A DNA stretch of 64,000 nucleotides from an uncultured Eubacteriales bacterium (GCA_902764915.1 CACWXY010000009.1:1-64000); one strand, 5' to 3'; positions 42,379-51,849 are shown, counted from the first letter of the stretch. Program-made: numbers and translations. The notes: generated by a model from the letters alone, not told the origin.

Positions 42379-42765
42379 ATGTCCCGCAAACCTGTCAGTC
42401 GTCCGGAAGTCAATCAGGCACGCAGGCGATACATGGGCCAGGTGATCCGCAAATATCGCATCATGGCTTCCATGGAGCAGGCCGAACTGGCCTCCCGGCT
42501 CGGCGTAACCAAGTCGGCCGTGGGCAACTGGGAACTGGGATTTTCCCGTCCCGACCTGGACACGCTTCCCACCCTATGCGCTGTTCTGCACGTTCCCGTG
42601 GCAGAGCTTCTGCAGATGCATCCGGAAATAGCGCCTGATCCTGCCCAGGACATACAGATGCTGGAAAAGATTCGCCGGCTTTCTGAAAACGACAGGCGCA
42701 TTCTCTCCACCGTGATCGAGCGTCTTCTTCTCGGCACAAAGAAAAAAGCCGGCTCTGCCCGATAA
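42379..42765 (+). CDS. XRE-family helix-turn-helix regulator
   Basis: A 128-residue DNA-binding protein. The Cro/CI-type helix-turn-helix is at about residues 20-75 (IRKYRIMASMEQAELASRLGVTKSAVGNWELGFSRPDL in part). The short C-terminal region has a helix MLEKIRRLSENDRRILSTVIERLL. AAAGGAAG lies 8 nt before ATG 42379. It faces the RecQ-UvrD/CARF unit from the other side of a shared hairpin. It might regulate that unit or only itself; the inverted repeat over its promoter favours autorepression. Confidence 0.9.
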   Translation: MSRKPVSRPEVNQARRRYMGQVIRKYRIMASMEQAELASRLGVTKSAVGNWELGFSRPDLDTLPTLCAVLHVPVAELLQMHPEIAPDPAQDIQMLEKIRRLSENDRRILSTVIERLLLGTKKKAGSAR

Positions 42766-42786
42766 GCAGAATTTACCCACGCAGAA

Positions 42787-42837
42787 AAGCGCACCTTCTT
42801 CCTGGCCATGTATGCGGCCATCAAAGAAGGTGCGCTT
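42787..42837. terminator. Large hairpin between the XRE gene and the CARF gene
   Basis: A perfect 14-bp stem (42787-42800 with 42824-42837) encloses a second 5-bp stem TGGCC/GGCCA. On the minus strand TTTT follows, so it probably ends the CARF-helicase transcript. On the plus strand the T run is poor. 42838-42919 holds nothing else. Confidence 0.7.
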
Positions 42838-42919
42838 CCAATTTCCGGCATTGCTGTTTCAGGAATCATGGTTCCGCTGAAAGCAAGCATACCGCGCAGT
42901 TCCCGGGAACCGCTTCCCT

Positions 42920-44095
42920 TCAGCGCGTCAGGTCCATGCTTTCCGTGGTCTTCAGCCGTTTTTTCAGATGGATCAGGTCACAGTCCTCCCATTCCACAAT
43001 CTCAATGCCCAGCTCCCGCGCACGGTTGCGCATGACTTTTCTGGCACGGGTTGCGCTGGCGGACGTCACAATCATGGCTCTGGAGCCTTTCCCGCCAAAC
43101 CGGTCACGCAGTATGGCCAGCTCATTGAGCGCTTCCGTGCGGATCTCGCATGTCTTGCAGGAAATCAGCAGCGGCTGTACGCCGCGCACTGCCATGACGT
43201 CAATCTCATTTGTCACGGCGTCCTGCTTTTTCCCGCCTTCCCAGTTAACAACAGCGCTGAGAACCACATCGTCAAACAGCCCCGTTGCCCGGCAGGCCCG
43301 GAACACCTGCAGTTCCAGCACCGATCCCATATCCCGCAGCCAGAATCGTGCCATGGGATCCCTAAAACGGAAGGAAAAGCCTTCATCATTCCACTGAAAA
43401 TCGAGGATCAGTCCGCAGTCGGCCAGCGCTTCCAGCATTCCGCGGTCGGCCGTGACCATGTGCTGGTCTGCCTTGACGCAGGGACTGCCCCTGGCCATAA
43501 GCGTATCATCATCGGCGCGGGATATCTTCTGTATCATACTGATCTGCCGGTTCCATACCCTGCGGTAGTGCGCATAGACCGAAAACAGCGCATCAATGGA
43601 TGCTTCCTGATCAATCAGGGCTTTCGAATCCTCGCGTCCAGGCAGAAGCTGCCCTCCGGCCATCAGAAAACAGGAGGCGGCATCCAGGCGTACCCTGCAG
43701 GGAAGATTGCGGGCAAATGGTGCATTCCGGATTTCAAAGAACGCGTTCTTTTTCCGGCTGTAGGTAATCACCGGAATATCCCGGCATACGCTGCCCGCGG
43801 CAAACAGGGCCGCATCCGTGCCTCCGGAGATGTCCACACAGCAGTCCTCATGGCTCTGCAGAATCTCCTTCAGCACTTTCTCCACGCTTCCGGCATTCAG
43901 AAGGCTGACCGCGGCAAACGTCAGATGCACCTTACATCCCCGGTGCGCAAAATACGCCTCCAGCGCCTTATGCAGTGCACGGTTCTCCGCCACATCCGGC
44001 GGACAGACATAGATCGTCTCCTGCGGATGAAACATTTCCGTTCCCAGTACATTTTCGATCGGTCTTTCATCATACAGTTCTATCAGTGTTTTCAT
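42920..44095 (-). CDS. CARF-domain PD-(D/E)xK nuclease, DUF1887/Card1-Can2-like
   Basis: A 391-residue protein. Residues 1-140 form a CARF-like Rossmann domain with the ligand-loop pattern CVDISGGTDAALFAAG (86-101). The middle (about 160-240) is helical. Residues about 250-375 resemble a PD-(D/E)xK nuclease: VLELQV (Glu261), NEIDVMAVRG (Asp299) and ISCKT (Lys314), then VTSASATRARKV. The Glu usually found in E-x-K is Ser312 here. Card1/Can2 relatives are nucleases switched on by cyclic oligoadenylates in type III CRISPR immunity, but no cas gene is in the window. The start overlaps the helicase gene by 26 nt (GAGG 6 nt before ATG), so the two are coupled. Function as a defence effector is inference. 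Confidence 0.82.
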   Translation of the reverse strand: MKTLIELYDERPIENVLGTEMFHPQETIYVCPPDVAENRALHKALEAYFAHRGCKVHLTFAAVSLLNAGSVEKVLKEILQSHEDCCVDISGGTDAALFAAGSVCRDIPVITYSRKKNAFFEIRNAPFARNLPCRVRLDAASCFLMAGGQLLPGREDSKALIDQEASIDALFSVYAHYRRVWNRQISMIQKISRADDDTLMARGSPCVKADQHMVTADRGMLEALADCGLILDFQWNDEGFSFRFRDPMARFWLRDMGSVLELQVFRACRATGLFDDVVLSAVVNWEGGKKQDAVTNEIDVMAVRGVQPLLISCKTCEIRTEALNELAILRDRFGGKGSRAMIVTSASATRARKVMRNRARELGIEIVEWEDCDLIHLKKRLKTTESMDLTR

Positions 44096-47000
44096 AGCTG
44101 TCCTCGCCCTTTCGGATGAACTGAATATCCGGAAGCACAACAAGTGCTTCCTCTGCCGCATCCCGTTCTTTCCAGTACACCAGATACCGCACCTGCACCT
44201 GTTCGATCCGGTATCCGCTATGCAGATAATTTTCCACCTTTTCCTGGCAGTTCCTGGAAAGCGCGGCCACGCTCTCCCTGCATCCGTCCAGCACAGCATA
44301 GAGCCGCTTCCCTTCCAGAAACAGCGGCATGCCCGCATGAAGACGGCACACAGCTTTCTGACAGGTATAGGCATAGCCCAGATACACATCCCGCATGGTG
44401 CACTGATAGAGAATCGTGTCCGGCTGCGGATATACCGTCGTATCCGTTTCATGGGGCTGCTCATCGAACAGATTGCCGTGACATACAATGGTCAGATGAT
44501 GCCGCGCCCGGGTCATGCCCACATACATCGCCCGCAGGGCTTCCTGTCCGTCATAGTCCCAGGCCTCCAGCCCCATATAGACGCTGTCGTATTCGCGGCC
44601 TTTGGCGCGATGAATGGTGGAAACCCAGATGGCCTTCCTGCCGCCCGTCAGAAAGTCCTGTACATTGGATTCATAGAGGAATGTTTCCAGATCGGAACGG
44701 TATTTCTGCTGCACCGTTTTACCAAATACATGAAAAAGCTGGCGGCAGGCGGCATAGTTGGGGCTTTCCGAGAATGTCTGACGGAAACGCGCCAGCAGTT
44801 CGTTCCATGTCTCCTCGGAAATCTTCGCCTGCTCATTCCCGATCCAGGAAAGGAAGGTGCGGATTTCCAGAAGACTGGGCAGACTGAACCCATCGGTTGA
44901 CTGTACAAGAAACGCCTTCAGCCCATGATAATTCAGCAGGCTTGCCATCAGCGCAGCCTCCTCGTTTGTCCGAAGCAGGATACAGGCAGAGCCCTGGGGC
45001 GGATCCTTCTTCAGCTTATCAAGCAGCGCCATGGTGAGATACGGCGATGTGCAGGAGAGAATCTCCACGCGCCCCTTTTCCCCGGTCACCGATCGGATTG
45101 GCTCCGTTTTCATCCTGTGAGCAAGCCGGGTGACAAACCGGTTCGCGAGGTCCACAATCGCAGCATCCGAGCGGTAGTTCTCCAGAAGGGAATACATGGT
45201 CCCGCCGTCTTTCAGCAGCGCTTCCATGTATCTGGCGCTGGATCCGCGCCAGGAAAAGATGTTCTGATCGTCATCGCCTACGGCAATCAGCCGCATTGCA
45301 GGATTCAGCTCCAGAAGCGCGCAGACCAGCTGATAGGCATCCTCGTCCATATCCTGCGCCTCATCAATGACAAGGCATGTCCGGGATACATGATTGCCTT
45401 CCGCCTTACCGGCACGTATGTATTCCGTCGCCTGCGCCACTACATGGCCGGAGTCCTCCACATTACCTACCCGGCCCAGGAGATCAAAACAGAAGGAATG
45501 GAATGTCTTGATGTCCACATAGTACGCCCGGTTGCCCACCAGTTCCTTCAGCCGCAGGGTAAACTCGGCAGCCGCGCTCCTGGAAAAGGTCAGCATCAGC
45601 AGCTGTTCGGGACGCACATCCTCCAGCAGCAGAAGCGAGGCCAGTTTATGCACCAGCACCCGTGTCTTTCCGCTTCCCGGACCGGCTGCGACGATCACGC
45701 GGTTCTCCCTGGCATCCAGTATGGCCTTCTGAGAGCGGGAAAGCGCGGCGATCAGACGGTCATAGCGTTCCCGTGACATGCTCAGATGCAGCATGCTGGC
45801 TTCATCGCCCGGGAAATAGGTGCGCAGGAATGTCCTGTCCGGCATACTGAAATAATCGGTCATCAGCTGCTGGGCTTGAGCCGGATCCTTCAGCAGCCGT
45901 TCCAGGTATCGGCCCATGATATGGATCTGCTCTGTCCTGTGACTGTAGTACTGTGCCAGAAGCGCATAGGCTGTGCTGCGGAAGCGGCTGCGCTTTCCGG
46001 CCTGCTGCAGATGAATCTTCATGGCATTGTATGTCACAAAGAATCCGCCCTCCAGCTCCACAGTACGTGTGCGCGCCAGATACAGAAGCGTGCGGTCCAC
46101 TGCCTTGGGATCCACGGTAAACTGATCCTTGATCAGGTTCGGCTGCGCATGGTAGTACTCCAGCATGCGCAGCGGCGAAAACATGACTTCTCGGTCTGAC
46201 GTGTCCTTCTCCTGTCGCTGCGCAAGCTTACCGTACAGGTATTCCAGCGCCGCGCAGGATACCTCATAGCGCATGGAAAGATCCCTGCGCATGGCTTCCC
46301 GGTCCCAGAGCATGGACACGGTCAGCAGATCCTGTGAGGCTGGAACCTTCTTCATGAAACCGCGTACCATCCAGTAGACAATCAGAATACGCAGGGAACG
46401 CACGGTGGACGGATATCCCCGGCGCAGGGCTTCCTCATTCAGTTCCTTGAAGCGCACATCCGCATTCTCGGGCATCACATCCATCAGATAGGTTTCCAGC
46501 GCAACGAACTGCGTCATATGCGCACGGGCTTCCTTTTCACTCTTTTCCAGGTATGCCGTCATGTCCTGTGTCTTGGCAAGTATGCCTGATATGCGCAGTC
46601 TCTGTACGATGCCGGCAACATATTCCGTTTCCAGCCCCAGCCTGTCCGCGATATAGTCAATGCGCGATTCCGCCTCATCATTGCCCGCACGGAAATGACT
46701 GTAGCGCGAGAAAAGAAAGCTCATGATACGCTTGGCATGCACCTTCTCCTGTTCACTGAACTCATGGCTTTTCTCAATCATTTCCGATGCTTCAGCCATG
46801 GTGTGCACAAGAATGCCGGATGCATAGACATGCGGCACATTCTCCTGTCTTTTCAGCACATCTCCGTTTTCCAGCCACAGAAGACCGCCCGTGACCTTGG
46901 TGTCTGCGCTGGTATACGCGTCATTCCAGCCCGCTTCCCTGGCCAGTTCCAGAGCCGAGCACAGAACATCCTGCCGCTTTCCCGCAAGCCTTCGCAGCGC

Positions 47001-48881
47001 GCCTTCCAGCTGACGCACGTCATCCAGGGTAATCTTGCTCTGGTTCAGCAGAGTAAAGCTGACATCCAGTGCATCCTCTTCCACCAGTGTATAGCAGTCC
47101 GCGTGAATCTCCGGATCCCGCCCGGCACGGCCCATCTCCTGCACATAGTTTTCCAGCGAGTCCGGCACGTCATACAGTATGATTCGTCCTATGTCCGGCT
47201 TATCCACGCCCATGGAGAAGGCTGTCGTGGCAATAATCGTGTCACAGCCGCCGTCCCCGCTTCCGCGCATGAAAGCATCCTGGTTCGCATGCTTGTCCCT
47301 GGCGTCCATCCGTGCATGATACGGTCTTGCGTCTATATGATCCGACTGCAGGCGCTGCGCCAGTTCTTCCGTCAGACGCGTGTTCATGGTAAAGACAATC
47401 GTGGGACAGTGCTTTTCCGTGAGCAGATCACGCAGTGTCCGATACTTGTCCTCCTTGTCACTGACGCGAATGGCATGGTGCGTCAGATTCTCCCGCTGCG
47501 CCTTTGCCACAATGATTTCCATATCCAGGCCCATGCTCCTCTGGAAATAGTCCCGGATATCCGCAATCACCTGCGGCCGCGCCGTGGCCGTAAAGCACGA
47601 GACCGGAATGGGCCTGGCCCGCCCCCGGCGTTTCGCCATTTCCTGCAGAAAGGGTCCGATATACTGATAATCCACACGAAAGTCCTGGCCCCAGGCGGAA
47701 AGACAGTGCGCTTCATCAATCACGCAGCGCACAATATTGCGCGCTGCCAGCTGGGCAAACGTTTTTCCGTTGCGCAGGGATTCCGGCGCCAGGTAAACCA
47801 TGCTGGCCCGCCCCGATTCCACTGCTGCAATCGATTCCGAACGCTCCAGCGGACTCAGATCCCCGTTGTATGCAACCGCGTCTGTAATCCCCTGAATCTC
47901 CAGATGATCGATCTGGTCCTTCATCAGGGAGACGAGCGGTGAGATGACCAGTGTCAGACCGCCGCTCCACATGCCCGCCATAATGGCCGGCAGCTGGAAT
48001 GTCACGGACTTGCCTCCGCCTGTGGGAAAGACCGCGATAAAGGAATCCCCTTCCACCCCGAGGCGCGCCACCTTTTCCTGAAGCGGCTCGCCCGCGTACA
48101 GCCGGAAGGCGGGAAATCCGAAGATATCCCGCAGCTGGGCCGTTACATCCAGATGCGAGCGGCAGTAGCCGCATGTACGGCATGAGGTCAGGCAGAGCAT
48201 CTGGATGCATTCGGTGACCTGCGGATAGCGGTGGTCCAGCCATCGCGGAAACAGCGGGCGCTGTGCACCCGAGGCAATCATGGTAACACAGAAGGCAAGC
48301 GCAACGGGCCTGTCGCGGATGAGAATGTCCAGCGCTGCACTCTCGCAGATCCGCCCGTGCAGTGCTTCGCGGATGGCGTCCGCGCAGCGGTCTTCCGGCA
48401 GGCGTTCGCAGACGAGATCCCGGCACTCGGCCAGGTATTCCAGAAAACCGGAGAAATGCGCCTGTCCCTGAAGCAGAGTATACAGAATCTCCTGCATGTT
48501 CCTTGAAAGGCGCATGAATGCCTCCACCTCATCAAAGAACAGATCCATGGCCCGCCTGGCATCCAGAAGCGGATTATTGCGTTCCTCCGACACGAGCTTG
48601 TCATCCTTGACCAGGGGATGGAACGGCTTGCGCGGAAAGAGAAGCACAGAATAAGGCAGCGTATCAATGCATACATGTTCGCCTGCAGGCATTTCGTCCT
48701 GCACATACAGCAGGTCATGGGAAAAAATGTTATGCCCGCAGATATACTTTTCGCCTCTGACAAAGTCCGCAAACGCCGTTCGACTGTCGGTATGCAGGGT
48801 TGATCCGTCCGGTTTCAGCGCACCGATATCCTGAAGCCGCCGGGACTGGACGGTCGTCTCCACATCAAAGAATACCAGCAT
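44070..48881 (-). CDS. Exonuclease-RecQ-UvrD fusion helicase
   Basis: A 1603-residue fusion of three DNA-acting modules. Residues 1-120 resemble a DnaQ-type DEDD exonuclease: VFFDVETT, ICGHNIFSHDLLYV and LLDARRAMDLF supply the acidic residues. Residues about 270-620 form a RecQ-like SF2 helicase: FPTGGGKSVTFQLPA (about 283), VIDEAHCLSAWGQDFR (about 388), FTATARPQV and QEMGRAGRDP. Residues about 1035-1500 form a UvrD/Rep SF1 helicase: VAAGPGSGKTRVL (about 1065), VIDEAQDMDE (about 1173), GDDDQNIFSWRGS, LLENYRS, VSTIHRAKGREYDS and AMYVGMTRAR. AGAGGG lies 6 nt before ATG 48881. Related RecQ-UvrD fusions exist in Firmicutes and Bacteroidetes but their role is not settled. Coupling to a CARF nuclease points to DNA defence or repair. 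Confidence 0.9.
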   Translation of the reverse strand: MLVFFDVETTVQSRRLQDIGALKPDGSTLHTDSRTAFADFVRGEKYICGHNIFSHDLLYVQDEMPAGEHVCIDTLPYSVLLFPRKPFHPLVKDDKLVSEERNNPLLDARRAMDLFFDEVEAFMRLSRNMQEILYTLLQGQAHFSGFLEYLAECRDLVCERLPEDRCADAIREALHGRICESAALDILIRDRPVALAFCVTMIASGAQRPLFPRWLDHRYPQVTECIQMLCLTSCRTCGYCRSHLDVTAQLRDIFGFPAFRLYAGEPLQEKVARLGVEGDSFIAVFPTGGGKSVTFQLPAIMAGMWSGGLTLVISPLVSLMKDQIDHLEIQGITDAVAYNGDLSPLERSESIAAVESGRASMVYLAPESLRNGKTFAQLAARNIVRCVIDEAHCLSAWGQDFRVDYQYIGPFLQEMAKRRGRARPIPVSCFTATARPQVIADIRDYFQRSMGLDMEIIVAKAQRENLTHHAIRVSDKEDKYRTLRDLLTEKHCPTIVFTMNTRLTEELAQRLQSDHIDARPYHARMDARDKHANQDAFMRGSGDGGCDTIIATTAFSMGVDKPDIGRIILYDVPDSLENYVQEMGRAGRDPEIHADCYTLVEEDALDVSFTLLNQSKITLDDVRQLEGALRRLAGKRQDVLCSALELAREAGWNDAYTSADTKVTGGLLWLENGDVLKRQENVPHVYASGILVHTMAEASEMIEKSHEFSEQEKVHAKRIMSFLFSRYSHFRAGNDEAESRIDYIADRLGLETEYVAGIVQRLRISGILAKTQDMTAYLEKSEKEARAHMTQFVALETYLMDVMPENADVRFKELNEEALRRGYPSTVRSLRILIVYWMVRGFMKKVPASQDLLTVSMLWDREAMRRDLSMRYEVSCAALEYLYGKLAQRQEKDTSDREVMFSPLRMLEYYHAQPNLIKDQFTVDPKAVDRTLLYLARTRTVELEGGFFVTYNAMKIHLQQAGKRSRFRSTAYALLAQYYSHRTEQIHIMGRYLERLLKDPAQAQQLMTDYFSMPDRTFLRTYFPGDEASMLHLSMSRERYDRLIAALSRSQKAILDARENRVIVAAGPGSGKTRVLVHKLASLLLLEDVRPEQLLMLTFSRSAAAEFTLRLKELVGNRAYYVDIKTFHSFCFDLLGRVGNVEDSGHVVAQATEYIRAGKAEGNHVSRTCLVIDEAQDMDEDAYQLVCALLELNPAMRLIAVGDDDQNIFSWRGSSARYMEALLKDGGTMYSLLENYRSDAAIVDLANRFVTRLAHRMKTEPIRSVTGEKGRVEILSCTSPYLTMALLDKLKKDPPQGSACILLRTNEEAALMASLLNYHGLKAFLVQSTDGFSLPSLLEIRTFLSWIGNEQAKISEETWNELLARFRQTFSESPNYAACRQLFHVFGKTVQQKYRSDLETFLYESNVQDFLTGGRKAIWVSTIHRAKGREYDSVYMGLEAWDYDGQEALRAMYVGMTRARHHLTIVCHGNLFDEQPHETDTTVYPQPDTILYQCTMRDVYLGYAYTCQKAVCRLHAGMPLFLEGKRLYAVLDGCRESVAALSRNCQEKVENYLHSGYRIEQVQVRYLVYWKERDAAEEALVVLPDIQFIRKGEDSYENTDRTV

Positions 48882-48915
48882 GCGCTACCCTCTTTCTTTT
48901 CCCGATTTGTCTTCC

Positions 48916-48943
48916 ATTATACAATCCTTTGCGCGGCTTACAA
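48916..48943 (-). promoter_or_regulatory. Promoter of the helicase-CARF operon
   Basis: On the minus strand TTGTAA (48938-48943), 16 nt, perfect TATAAT (48916-48921), 35 nt before the start codon. It makes the two genes an independent transcription unit. Confidence 0.75.
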
Positions 48944-48987
48944 GCATGGCAGGCACGGGCCTGTTTCGCATATTCCGCTGTGATTCT

Positions 48988-49016
48988 TTTCCATGTCACG
49001 GATCTTCTGGTATAAT
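48988..49016 (+). promoter_or_regulatory. nadE promoter
   Basis: TTTCCA (48988-48993), 17 nt, perfect TATAAT (49011-49016), 38 nt before the nadE start; divergent from the helicase promoter. Confidence 0.65.
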
Positions 49017-49053
49017 GCACATAGAATCCTGCAGCAAGGAGGTTCCTTTTTCC

Positions 49054-50991
49054 ATGGAACATATGCTTCGCATCGCGCTTGCCGTTCCCCATGTTCATCT
49101 GGGGAATCCGGAAAAGAATACACTGTCGCATATATCGGCCATACAGGACGCCCAGGCGCACCATGCCTCGCTGATCCTGTTCCCCGAGCTTTCAATGACC
49201 GGCTACACTTGCGGAGACCTGTTCTATCAGGCATCACTGCTTCAGGCCGTCCAGAAGAGCATTGTCCGCCTCACGCAGTCCCTGCCCGATTCCATGATCG
49301 CCGTGGTCGGTGCGCCCCTGGAAACGAAAACCGGCCTTCTCAACGGTGCGTTTGTCCTGGGATCCCACGCGATCTACGGGTTTGTACCCAAGCAGTATAT
49401 TCCCAACTCCCACGAGTTCTACGAAAAACGCTATTTCCAGAGCGGCAGGGATTGCTGCGACGCCATGGAAATCGGCGGCATGCCCTTTGCCGTTTCGCCG
49501 CGAACTGTATTCCGCAGCCAGGACGGGGTCATGTTCGGCATTGAAATCTGTGAGGATCTCTGGTCCCCCATCCCGCCCAGTTCCTACCTGGCGCTGGCCG
49601 GTGCCGAGCTGGTGCTGAACCTGTCCGCATCCAATGAGCTGATTACCAAGCGTGAGTACCGCACTGACCTGGTCCGTCAGCAGAGCGCGCGTCTGCAGTG
49701 TGCCTATGCCTATGTCTCCGCAGGCCTGGGAGAGTCCACCTCCGACCTGGTGTTCTCCGGGCACAGCCTGGTGACGTCCTGCGGAAGCACGCTCGCGGAA
49801 AACGCGCACTATCTCGACGATGATTACCGGCTGTATGCCGATATCGATCTGGACCGGATCCGCGCTGACAGAAGAGGCCAGACCAGTTTCCTGGATGCGG
49901 CACAGCGCATGCTCGCCTGTCCGTCCGCTCTGCAGGCACTGCCGCTGCCGCTGATGCTGGACGACCGTATTCCGCCGTCCATTCATCCGTCCGCCTATCC
50001 CTTTATTCCCGCAGACAGCGATGCGCGTGACGAGCGCTGCAGTCAGATTTTTGACCTGCAGTCTGCCGCCCTGGCGCGGCGTCTTGCGATTACCGGCGGT
50101 AAGGTGGTGGTCGGGATTTCCGGCGGACTGGACTCCACGCTGGCACTGCTGGCTGCCTGCCGCGCCATGGATCGTCTTCAGCTGCCGCGCACGCATATCC
50201 TTGGAATTACCATGCCCTGCTTCGGCACCACGGATCGCACTTACCAGAACGCGCTGACACTGATGGACAAGCTGCACGTCTCCTCCCGGGAAATCCCGAT
50301 TCATGAGGCTGTACGCCTGCATTTCCGGGATATCGGACACGATGAGCGCGACCATTCCGTCACCTATGAAAACGCGCAGGCCCGGGAACGCACCCAGGTG
50401 CTGATGGACGTGGCCAATGACTTCGGCGGTATTGTGCTGGGCACCGGTGATCTCAGTGAGATCGCCCTGGGCTGGTGCACCTATAACGCCGATCATATGA
50501 GCATGTACGGTGTCAACAGCGGTGTTCCCAAGACGCTTGTGCGCTGGATCATACAGACCGTCTGCGACGAAGCCGCGTTCCGTGATGCACGCGACTGTCT
50601 CCTGGATATCCTGGACACCCCGATCTCGCCGGAGCTTCTGCCGCCGGATACCCAGGGCCAGATCCTGCAGAAGACCGAAGATCTCGTCGGGCCCTACACA
50701 CTGCACGATTTCTTCCTGTACTATGTGGTCCGTCTCGGATACACGCCAAGGAAAATCTATGCCTATGCATGCCTGGCCTTTGAAGGCATGTTCTCACACG
50801 AGGAGATTCTCCACTGGCTCCGGAACTTCTACCGCCGCTTCTTTACCCAGCAGTTCAAGCGCAACTGCATGCCTGACGGCGTAAAGATCGGCTCCATTGC
50901 ACTCTCTCCCCGCGGGGACTGGCGTATGCCCAGCGATGCCGAGGCCCTGCTTTGGCTCACCGAGTGTGAAGCGCTTACGGAAAAGGAGTGA
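49054..50991 (+). CDS. nadE: Glutamine-dependent NAD+ synthetase
   Basis: A 645-residue enzyme that converts deamido-NAD to NAD using glutamine and ATP. The N-terminal nitrilase domain gives ammonia; its Glu-Lys-Cys triad is in LFPELSMTGYT, FVPKQYIPNSHEFYE and GIEICEDLW. The C-terminal synthetase has the ATP loop VVVGISGGLDSTLALLA and GTGDLSEIALGWCTYN. AAGGAGG precedes ATG 49054 at 11 nt; homologues begin in this region. It is 5 nt from the alarmone synthetase gene and shares its transcript. Confidence 0.96.
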   Translation: MEHMLRIALAVPHVHLGNPEKNTLSHISAIQDAQAHHASLILFPELSMTGYTCGDLFYQASLLQAVQKSIVRLTQSLPDSMIAVVGAPLETKTGLLNGAFVLGSHAIYGFVPKQYIPNSHEFYEKRYFQSGRDCCDAMEIGGMPFAVSPRTVFRSQDGVMFGIEICEDLWSPIPPSSYLALAGAELVLNLSASNELITKREYRTDLVRQQSARLQCAYAYVSAGLGESTSDLVFSGHSLVTSCGSTLAENAHYLDDDYRLYADIDLDRIRADRRGQTSFLDAAQRMLACPSALQALPLPLMLDDRIPPSIHPSAYPFIPADSDARDERCSQIFDLQSAALARRLAITGGKVVVGISGGLDSTLALLAACRAMDRLQLPRTHILGITMPCFGTTDRTYQNALTLMDKLHVSSREIPIHEAVRLHFRDIGHDERDHSVTYENAQARERTQVLMDVANDFGGIVLGTGDLSEIALGWCTYNADHMSMYGVNSGVPKTLVRWIIQTVCDEAAFRDARDCLLDILDTPISPELLPPDTQGQILQKTEDLVGPYTLHDFFLYYVVRLGYTPRKIYAYACLAFEGMFSHEEILHWLRNFYRRFFTQQFKRNCMPDGVKIGSIALSPRGDWRMPSDAEALLWLTECEALTEKE

Positions 50992-50996
50992 CACTG

Positions 50997-51791
50997 ATGG
51001 CAGTCCGTAAAGACAACCTTCCCATGATTCCCAATAATGACGATGATATGGCGTCCAGCCTGATGCAGCTGGCTTCCCTGAATGATCCGAAGATCTGGCA
51101 GGAAGCACTGAAAATGATGGAGCTCATGGTCGGCTATAAGGAAGACCGCATGGTCTATACCTGCGCGATCAAGGAAATCCGCACCAAGTTTGAGGTACTG
51201 GATACCGAGTTCAATGTGCGCTATCAACGCAATCCCATTAACTTCATTACCACGCGTCTGAAGAGCAACCAGAGCATTGTCATGAAAATGGCGCGCAAAG
51301 GCATTCCCTTCACGATTGAAAACATGGAGAAGCATGTGGAGGATATTGCCGGCATCCGCATCATCTGCTCCTATGTGGACGATATCTATCAGCTGGCGGA
51401 TTCCCTGCTCCGGCAGGACGACGTTACCCTGCTCGCGCGCAAGGACTATATTCAGGAACCCAAGGAGAACGGGTACCGCAGTCTGCACCTGATAGTCTCC
51501 GTCCCGGTCTTTTTCTCCAATGTCACGCGTCAGGTGCCCGTGGAAGTGCAGATTCGGACCATTGCCATGGACTTCTGGGCCTCCCTGGAGCATCAGATGA
51601 AGTATAAACAGGAGATCGCCGACGAGGAGCATATCATTGCACGCCTGCGGCAGTGCGCGGACCGTATCGCGGCGCTTGACGACGAAATGCTGGAAATCCG
51701 CAAGCAGATAGAAGCCGGGAAGAACATGCCTACCCAGGAAGAACTGCTGCTGCAGAAGATCCGGCAGCTGGAGGTTCCCATCGATACCTGA
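50997..51791 (+). CDS. relQ: Small alarmone synthetase (RelQ/YjbM type)
   Basis: A 264-residue (p)ppGpp synthetase without hydrolase or regulatory domains. The synthetase fold shows VEDIAGIRIICSYVDDIYQLA, DYIQEPKENGYRSLHLIV and VEVQIRTIAMDFWASLEHQ. These give the GTP/ATP and metal sites of the RelQ group. A C-terminal helical tail (from about residue 215) would support the tetramer seen in RelQ. ATG 50997 has GGAG 8 nt upstream; an earlier GTG overlapping the nadE stop is less likely. Unlike bifunctional Rel it has no hydrolase, so a full-length Rel elsewhere is expected. Confidence 0.94.
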   Translation: MAVRKDNLPMIPNNDDDMASSLMQLASLNDPKIWQEALKMMELMVGYKEDRMVYTCAIKEIRTKFEVLDTEFNVRYQRNPINFITTRLKSNQSIVMKMARKGIPFTIENMEKHVEDIAGIRIICSYVDDIYQLADSLLRQDDVTLLARKDYIQEPKENGYRSLHLIVSVPVFFSNVTRQVPVEVQIRTIAMDFWASLEHQMKYKQEIADEEHIIARLRQCADRIAALDDEMLEIRKQIEAGKNMPTQEELLLQKIRQLEVPIDT

Positions 51792-51814
51792 TTGTACTTT
51801 TCGTGTTCTGCCCC

Positions 51815-51843
51815 TTGACGCATTTTTCCGAAGCGCGTATTTT
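51815..51843 (+). promoter_or_regulatory. asnB T-box promoter
   Basis: TTGACG (51815-51820), 17 nt, TATTTT (51838-51843), just before the T-box leader. Confidence 0.7.
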
Positions 51844-51849
51844 TTAAAA

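Noticed and set aside
44096..44488. In-frame upstream extension of the CARF nuclease
   Set aside because: The extension is out of register with any domain, is Arg/Cys-rich, lies inside the helicase gene, and a good ribosome site precedes ATG 44095.
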